DNA of 64,000 nt, from contig JBGPGE010000004.1 in NCBI GenBank assembly GCA_041483675.1, forward strand, positions 1 to 64,000, given 5' to 3'. The notes beneath the pieces are model-generated. The model searched no databases. It was not told the DNA's origin and was given only the letters and a program-made list of their open reading frames with translations. Shown piece after piece: positions 59,326 to 64,000 of this stretch (position 1 is the first letter of the stretch; each line of letters opens with the position of its first letter). A program made the translations under genes and the position numbers. The DNA is from 2-12-FULL-60-19 sp041483675. Its GTDB lineage: Bacteria; Desulfobacterota; Binatia; UBA9968.

Positions 59326-59778
59326 AAAGCACCTCCTCGGGAGAAACCAAGTCGATGAGCGGGTACCCCATCCGGATATTCACCGAATGCACCAGTCGTC
59401 TTCTACGCAAATTGACGAGGTGCTTGAATTCCACGAGACAAGCGCCTCCAGCCCGGCGACCGTTGCGATGGCAACATGCCTCGCATCATCACGCGAACCA
59501 GCCGGAACAACGCGGGCGGCAAGGTACGCTTCTGCCAACGCTAAGGTCTCCTGCGATTCGGAAAGCACCAGCGGCCGGATCTCATCGACGACCCTGATAA
59601 GAGAAAACTGCAAGCCTTCGGGAGCCCGTGCGATCTCGTCCAGTACAACGTCAGAGATGTATAAGGCGTCCCCGCGCATTTTTACACGCTCGAAGAAGAG
59701 CCGGCTTTTTTCCTTTCGGTCTGGGGGTTCTACATTAAACATAGCTCCCACGACCGAGGTATCAAGGTAGAGACGCAT
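59318..59778 (-). pseudogene. PIN-domain (VapC-like) toxin gene with a frameshift
   Basis: The frame from ATG 59778 encodes a PIN domain: Asp6 (LYLDTSVVG), a central acidic 'VLDEIARAP', and the 'DDARHVAIATVAGLEALVSWN' region. It then runs into a wrong tail and stops at 59380. One base lost near 59427 (AATTC where AATTTC would read WNFKHLVNLR) restores the normal end, 'SVNIRMGYPLIDLVSPEEVL', and the stop at 59318. The active site is complete before the break, so a truncated toxin may still be made. Real mutation and sequencing error cannot be told apart. Confidence 0.8.
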
Positions 59779-59899
59779 CGCCTAACCGATATTATGCGAG
59801 ATTGAGCGCCCTGGCAAATCCGGTGGTCCGCTATGATCTCCTCGGCTCTGGTCACTGCCACCGCCGGCGCCATCGGCCTGCTTTGGCTCGCGCGGTTCG

Positions 59900-60316
59900 T
59901 TAAGAGCTAGAAGCTCGCTTAGTCACGGATCGTATCTGAACTTCAAACGCGCCGGTAGCAAACTGTAAAATCCCTAGCGCTGCAAGCAGACGCCACACCG
60001 CGATCATCGGCAGGAACATCCAATATTTACGCCGTACCATCGACATCACACGGTCGTGCTCGCCTGGATCGGCGAGAAAGCGGGCCTCGCCTTCAAACGT
60101 CTCGCCGCCGATGGATAACCTGACGCGCGGCGTCTGCTTCACGTTCTTCACCCATTGGCGGTTCACGTTGCCGGTCGGGAGATAGAGCTTGTCGCCGTCG
60201 GCAATGAACCAGATCGTGACGTCGTAGGGCCTGCCCGACTTGCGCCCGTAGTGCGTGAGTATTAAGGTTTGCTTGTTTGAGATTCGCTTCAGTCTTTCGG
60301 CTGCCGTCGATTCCAT
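59900..60316 (-). CDS. F420/deazaflavin-dependent nitroreductase family protein (DUF385)
   Basis: A 138-residue split-barrel protein. 'LTHYGRKSGRPYDVTIWFIADGDKLYL' and 'NVKQTPRVRLSIGGETFEGEARF' are typical of the Ddn/DUF385 family that binds F420 or related flavins. The C-terminal hydrophobic 'GILQFATGAFEV' segment is less usual and recurs as a fragment at 63468-63530. Substrate unknown. Confidence 0.87.
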   Translation of the reverse strand: MESTAAERLKRISNKQTLILTHYGRKSGRPYDVTIWFIADGDKLYLPTGNVNRQWVKNVKQTPRVRLSIGGETFEGEARFLADPGEHDRVMSMVRRKYWMFLPMIAVWRLLAALGILQFATGAFEVQIRSVTKRASSS

Positions 60317-60711
60317 CGGCGCATTTCCCCGTAGAGCACGACACTCGCCGGCCTGAAGTCGAGACTGTTAATTACATGACTACAACGCCGGAACTGCGAG
60401 TAGGCACCCGAGATCCCTCAGCTTCCGCCACCGGCCCAAATCCGTAGACGTTTCATACGCCTTGGCAAGTTCCCCGGAGCGGCTGCTCGGGGGTATGGGC
60501 CTAGAAATAACTATTTAAAAAGTGTCTAATATTAAACAGACAATCTTTCCGGGTCCGGCTAGTCTGACAGGTAATTACCGGTTTGGCAGTCTCTGGATAG
60601 GACATGGGCGACCAATCATTTGCCAGAGGAGGAATGTCCACGACCCGCCTTGGATTGCCCCTGTGCCATGGCATATTGAAGGAAAACTAATTCCTAAACA
60701 AGGAGGATACC
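60317..60711. other. 395-base gap before the lipoprotein gene
   Basis: No gene recognised. An AT-rich stretch at about 60505-60545 (AACTATTTAAAAAG, TAATATTAAACAG) could hold promoter boxes. GCCATGGC and a GGAGGAAT are present, but no open frame follows. I see no clear sigma-54 site here. Confidence 0.4.
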
Positions 60712-61071
60712 ATGAAAGGCAGAGCGGTAGGTTTGGCTATCATTGCAGCCGCGTTTTTATCATTTGCTTCGGCCTGTCTGATCGCGGAAAGACCAGGCTA
60801 CGGCCGCACGGAATCGTACTATTACTATCCGGACCACGAAGTCTACTATTACCCGCGAGTTCAAAGGTATTACTGGCAGGAGCGTGGGGAGTGGAGAAAT
60901 GGTCCTCAGCCGCCCTCGCGATTCGTTCTTAGAGAGCGCGAGAGAGTGAAAATCGATTTGGACCGTGAACCCCATACCGATCACGCGAGAATCAAACAAT
61001 CTCACCCGCCGGGGCGCTATGAAGACCGGAAAGAGGACAGGAAAGAAGACCGAAGAGAGGATAGGAGATAA
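60712..61071 (+). CDS. tyrosine-rich putative lipoprotein
   Basis: A 119-residue protein with a signal peptide ending in a lipobox-like SAC22. A tyrosine-rich segment (ESYYYYPDHEVYYYPRVQRYYW, 20+ residues by eye) is followed by charged repeats of KEDR/REDR at the C-terminus. AAGGAGG lies 5-6 nt before the ATG. Tyr-rich periplasmic proteins of this sort occur near envelope-stress genes in other bacteria, but I do not know its function. Confidence 0.7.
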   Translation: MKGRAVGLAIIAAAFLSFASACLIAERPGYGRTESYYYYPDHEVYYYPRVQRYYWQERGEWRNGPQPPSRFVLRERERVKIDLDREPHTDHARIKQSHPPGRYEDRKEDRKEDRREDRR

Positions 61072-61088
61072 AGCAAGCCGACCAATCC

Positions 61089-61163
61089 CTTCAACTCCTC
61101 AAGGGGTAGCCCCAGCCGTTCGTTGAGCCGGGGCTGCATGGCGATCATCATCGGTTCGCGCAT
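61089..61163 (-). other. glpP-flanking homologous segment, upstream copy
   Basis: On the minus strand it can be read as MREPMMIAMQPRLNERLGLP then EELKG. The downstream copy at 63369-63440 reads MREQMIAIQRQVNESP then an ELKSGE end, with one codon missing. The two align with only that 3-base gap, so both derive from one coding tail of unknown family. They flank glgP. GCCCC/GGGGC hairpin lies inside this copy. Confidence 0.5.
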
Positions 61164-61198
61164 TTGAAAGCCGAAGATCGAACGACTAATATGTCGAA

Positions 61199-63349
61199 AT
61201 GGAATCTCGCACCGGTTTTCCTTCTCTGCCCGAGCGGATCAGCGGACTAGGCAAGTTGGCGTTCGACCTCTGGTGGAGCTGGAATCCGGAGGCCCGCGAA
61301 GTATTTCAGCGTCTCAACTACCCCCTCTGGCGGCTAACCGCGCACAATCCCGTGCGCATGCTGCAGATGGTGCCCCGGAAGCGCTTGGAGCAGGTCGCCG
61401 GGGAACCCTCGTTTCTCACCCTATACGATGCCGCGATCGAGGCTCTCGGTCGCGGCGTGACGGCCGAAGATTCTTGGTGGTCGCGGAGCTTTCCGCATCT
61501 GCCGAAGCGTCCGATCGCCTACTTCTCCGCGGAGTTCGCGCTGCACCAATCGCTACCCATTTACGCGGGCGGCCTGGGCGTGCTGGCGGGCGATCTCTGC
61601 AAAGAAGCGAGCGATCTCGGGCTTCCACTCGTCGGCGTGGGGTTTATGTACCCCCACGGCTATTTCCATCAACGGATCTCCTCCGACGGACAGCAGGAGG
61701 AAGAATATGAGCAGCTGAACTGGGAACATGCGCCGATCGAACCCGCGCTCTCGACCGGAGGCAAGCCTTGTATCCTTGCGGTGCCGCTGGGCAATCGCGC
61801 GGTACACGTTTCTGTCTGGCTTGCCCGCCTGGGCCGGGTGAAGCTCTATCTTCTCGATACCGACCTGGAGGAAAACTCACCGTGGGACCGCGAGCTTTCG
61901 GCGCGACTCTATGGAGGAGATCGTGCGACGCGCGTTCAGCAAGAAATCATTCTGGGCATCGGCGGCGTCCACGCGCTCCGCGCTTTGGGTCAAGATCCCA
62001 TGATCTGGCATCTGAACGAAGGACACGCGGCGTTTGTGGTGCTGGAGCGCGTGCGCGAGGTCGTAGAGCGGGGGGAGAGTTTCGAAGCGGCGCTCGATCA
62101 AGTCCGCAGCTCGACGGTGTTTACAACGCACACTCCGGTCGCCGCGGGCCATGACGTGTATCCGCTCGCGATCGTGGAGGCCAACCTGGCCGGCTGCTGG
62201 GGAGCGCTCGGCGATCGCCATGATGATTTTTTGAAACTCGGGACCTATGACGGCGGCGCCGGGCCGATGTTTAACATGACCGCTCTGGCCTTGCGCACCG
62301 CCGGCGCCGTCAATGGAGTGAGCCGGATCCACGGGCAGGTGACGCGCGAGATGTGGGCGCCGATCTGGCCCGGCGTTCCGGACAGCGAGCGTCCGGTCAA
62401 GGTGGTGACGAACGGCGTTCACGTCTTTACATGGATCGCGCCCGAGATGGCGAAACTTTTCGAACTCCACCTCGGCGGCGACTGGCGAGAGCGCCACGAT
62501 GAGTCGAGTTTTTGGGACGAAATCTCCGCCATCCCCGACGAGGAGCTATGGAAGATTCGCCAGGGGCTCAGGAGCGATCTGATCGCGTTTATCCGCGAGC
62601 GCACGCGACAGCTTTGGATGGAAAAACGGGTGAGCGCCGCTCGGGTGGTGGCAGCCGGGACGCTGCTCGATCCGGCCGCGCTCACGATCGGCTTTGCCCG
62701 GCGCTTCACCGATTACAAGCGGCCCGATCTTGTCTTTCACGATCCGAAGCGATTATCCCGCATCCTTTTCGCGCTGAGAAGGCCCGTCCAGATCGTGTTC
62801 GCCGGGAAGGCTCATCCGGCGGACGATCGCGGCAAGCAGTATTTGCAGCGCCTTTACAAGCGCGCCGTCGATCCGTCGTTCGGCGGTCGGATCGCCTTCA
62901 TCGAGGACTATGACATGCATGTCGCGCACTTTCTGGTGCAAGGATGCGATGTCTGGCTCAACACGCCGCGGCGGCCGTTCGAGGCCAGCGGGACCAGCGG
63001 TATGAAGGCGTCCATCAACGGCGTGCTCCATCTGAGCTGTGGCGATGGGTGGTGGGCGGAAGGCTACACCGGGTCCAACGGGTGGCTCATCGACGGCGGT
63101 GTCACTGACGGCGATCCGGCCGCGGTGGATGCGGCGGAAGCGGAAGCCCTCTACCGGCTGCTGGAAGAAGAGGTGGTGCCCGCCTTTTATGAGCGCGACG
63201 CCGGCGATGTGCCGCGACGCTGGCTCGGAATGGTGAAGGAAGCCATCCGCTCGGTTACGCCGCACTTCAGCGCCCGGCGGATGCTGAAGGAGTATGCGAA
63301 AGAAATGTATACGCCGACGTTGAATGAGCCGGCGCCAAAAAGACCTTAG
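61199..63349 (+). CDS. glgP: alpha-glucan (glycogen/maltodextrin) phosphorylase
   Basis: A 716-residue GT35 enzyme of the DUF3417-containing bacterial/archaeal class. 'RISGLGKLAFDLWWSWNPEAREVF' opens the DUF3417 domain, 'YFSAEFALHQSLPIYAGGLGVLAGD' the catalytic core, and Lys603 in 'EASGTSGMKASINGV' binds PLP. It releases glucose-1-phosphate from storage glucan. The length is shorter than the classical 800-residue GlgP, as expected for this class. Homologous 75/72-base segments flank it on both sides. Confidence 0.93.
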   Translation: MESRTGFPSLPERISGLGKLAFDLWWSWNPEAREVFQRLNYPLWRLTAHNPVRMLQMVPRKRLEQVAGEPSFLTLYDAAIEALGRGVTAEDSWWSRSFPHLPKRPIAYFSAEFALHQSLPIYAGGLGVLAGDLCKEASDLGLPLVGVGFMYPHGYFHQRISSDGQQEEEYEQLNWEHAPIEPALSTGGKPCILAVPLGNRAVHVSVWLARLGRVKLYLLDTDLEENSPWDRELSARLYGGDRATRVQQEIILGIGGVHALRALGQDPMIWHLNEGHAAFVVLERVREVVERGESFEAALDQVRSSTVFTTHTPVAAGHDVYPLAIVEANLAGCWGALGDRHDDFLKLGTYDGGAGPMFNMTALALRTAGAVNGVSRIHGQVTREMWAPIWPGVPDSERPVKVVTNGVHVFTWIAPEMAKLFELHLGGDWRERHDESSFWDEISAIPDEELWKIRQGLRSDLIAFIRERTRQLWMEKRVSAARVVAAGTLLDPAALTIGFARRFTDYKRPDLVFHDPKRLSRILFALRRPVQIVFAGKAHPADDRGKQYLQRLYKRAVDPSFGGRIAFIEDYDMHVAHFLVQGCDVWLNTPRRPFEASGTSGMKASINGVLHLSCGDGWWAEGYTGSNGWLIDGGVTDGDPAAVDAAEAEALYRLLEEEVVPAFYERDAGDVPRRWLGMVKEAIRSVTPHFSARRMLKEYAKEMYTPTLNEPAPKRP

Positions 63350-63368
63350 GGGCGATCATCTCTCCACT

Positions 63369-63440
63369 CTTCAACTCCTGTCCGAGCATGTGCGGCGATT
63401 CGTTGACCTGACGCTGTATGGCGATCATCTGCTCGCGCAT
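63369..63440 (-). other. glgP-flanking homologous segment, downstream copy
   Basis: See the upstream copy at 61089-61163. Bases CTTCAACTCCT, TTCGTTGA, CTG(C/T)ATGGCGATCAT and TCGCGCAT are shared in order. The intervening 19-base stretch has diverged. It may be the remnant of a gene that was split when glgP moved in, or a duplicate. Confidence 0.5.
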
Positions 63441-63467
63441 GCGGAGCGCAGGTTGACGGCGCGAGCT

Positions 63468-63530
63468 TCACGATTTCGACAGCGCCACTTCGAAAGCGCC
63501 GGTGGCAAACTGTAAAATCCCCAGGCGCGG
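63468..63530 (-). pseudogene. 3' fragment of a second DUF385 gene
   Basis: Read on the minus strand, 'RLGILQFATGAFEVALSKS' and a stop match the C-terminus of the DUF385 protein at 59900-60316 (ALGILQFATGAFEV...). Over 38 bases (63487-63524) I count four differences. No N-terminal part is present, so it is a leftover gene end. Confidence 0.7.
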
Positions 63531-63620
63531 CGACGCGATCGGGTATGGACTCTCGACGAAATCACTGTATTGTTGAAGAACGGAAAGAAAAAGGGGCTGC
63601 TCAACGGCAAGAGAGGATTT

Positions 63621-64000
63621 ATGAACGAACATAAAAGTTGGAAAATTATTCAAATCATTCCGGCACAGGCAGGTTGGAAATCCGTTCATTGTCGGGAATT
63701 GGAAAACAAGCGAATAGAGATTTCCAATCGGCCGATCATCTGCTGGGCGCTGGTCGAACCTGCCGGAGAGACCGCAGTTATGCGAACGCAAGTGAGAGGC
63801 GTCGAGCAGCAGTCGGATGACTTGGCCGTTGTAGAAGATTTAATCGACACAGAAGAGATCGGGGAAGATGGCGTAGACCGAAATCAGTATTTTCTTGGAT
63901 ACAACGATCCGGACGCGCACAGAGAATCCGATTATTGGATCAAGCAAGCCAACGACCGACTTCGAACGGAAAAAGAAAAAAGATTAAAAAAGAAGACTTG
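63621..64000 (+). CDS. conserved hypothetical protein, cut by the window end
   Basis: An open frame from ATG 63621 with AGAGGA just upstream. It has no stop before base 64000, giving at least 126 residues. It opens 'SWKIIQIIPAQAGWKSVHC', continues with 'RPIICWALVE' and has an acidic 'VVEDLIDTEEIGEDG' part, and ends in a lysine-rich helix. I recall similar unnamed proteins in cyanobacteria. Its base composition is clearly more AT-rich than the window average, which hints at horizontal origin. Confidence 0.65.
   Translation, partial: MNEHKSWKIIQIIPAQAGWKSVHCRELENKRIEISNRPIICWALVEPAGETAVMRTQVRGVEQQSDDLAVVEDLIDTEEIGEDGVDRNQYFLGYNDPDAHRESDYWIKQANDRLRTEKEKRLKKKT

Noticed and set aside
59833..59910. 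26-codon hydrophobic frame (MISSALVTATAG...)
   Set aside because: No ribosome binding site, overlaps the end of the DUF385 gene; most likely chance or a leftover.

Overview
The window looks like one chromosomal segment of a GC-rich, Gram-negative, probably uncultivated bacterium. Evidence includes MltA-type lytic transglycosylase, DegP/HtrA, SCO1, lipoproteins, RND/HlyD-like export, ArnT-like membrane glycosyltransferases and frequent GGAGG ribosome binding sites. The mix of NMT1/SsuA-type solute-binding proteins, MFS carriers, an F420-type DUF385 oxidoreductase, an ornithine cyclodeaminase relative and a FAA hydrolase is typical of environmental lineages such as Methylomirabilota/Rokubacteria, Binatota or deltaproteobacterial MAGs. 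I cannot place it more precisely from sequence alone. I found no rRNA, tRNA, CRISPR array, phage or intact insertion sequence.

Layout. 1-4.8 kb: tail of a possible UbiD decarboxylase, an epimerase, and an SsuABC-like ABC importer whose binding-protein gene is convergent to the ATPase/permease operon. 5-12.5 kb: a protein built of repeated helix-turn-helix-like units, trmI, an RHH/Doc toxin-antitoxin pair, a VIT1-type metal transporter, small secreted proteins, a mannose-1-phosphate guanylyltransferase and an RluA pseudouridine synthase. 12.6-17.7 kb: an operon of ferredoxin/zinc-ribbon protein, DUF4149-like membrane protein and a large MFS/spermidine-synthase/TPR fusion, then gloA. 17.8-27.3 kb: a flippase-like protein and a minus-strand envelope-sugar operon (DegT aminotransferase, GT2, Gfo/Idh, three ArnT-like glycosyltransferases). 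27.4-37.3 kb: MFS carriers, an SDR, a second SBP-ATPase-permease-permease operon, FAA hydrolase and ornithine cyclodeaminase relative. 37.4-45.1 kb: a broken DUF433 gene, zincin, mltA, an MBL phosphodiesterase-like protein, SCO1, a CDF exporter, a KimA-like permease and a DUF1003 protein. 45.1-54 kb: two paralogous MFS exporters bracket degP and a HlyD/ABC-2 export operon. 54-64 kb: a small secreted protein behind a clear sigma-54 promoter, facing an NtrC-type regulator and histidine kinase; a frameshifted SBP gene; a frameshifted PIN toxin; a DUF385 oxidoreductase; a tyrosine-rich lipoprotein; glgP; and a 3'-truncated conserved gene.

The most striking content is non-coding. At least twelve gene borders carry arrays with an exact 7-nt (once 8-nt) phase, each locus with its own unit sequence, and most arranged as two facing arms that can form a long hairpin. 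A separate multi-hairpin element occurs three times; one copy lies inside the degP reading frame and supplies about 43 residues of its N-terminus, reminiscent of Rickettsia palindromic elements. Further dispersed palindromes are nested inside one another. Several genes carry small frameshifts or have duplicated 3' tails nearby. Those two patterns suggest repeat-driven remodelling, although single-base losses in A/T runs could also be assembly errors.
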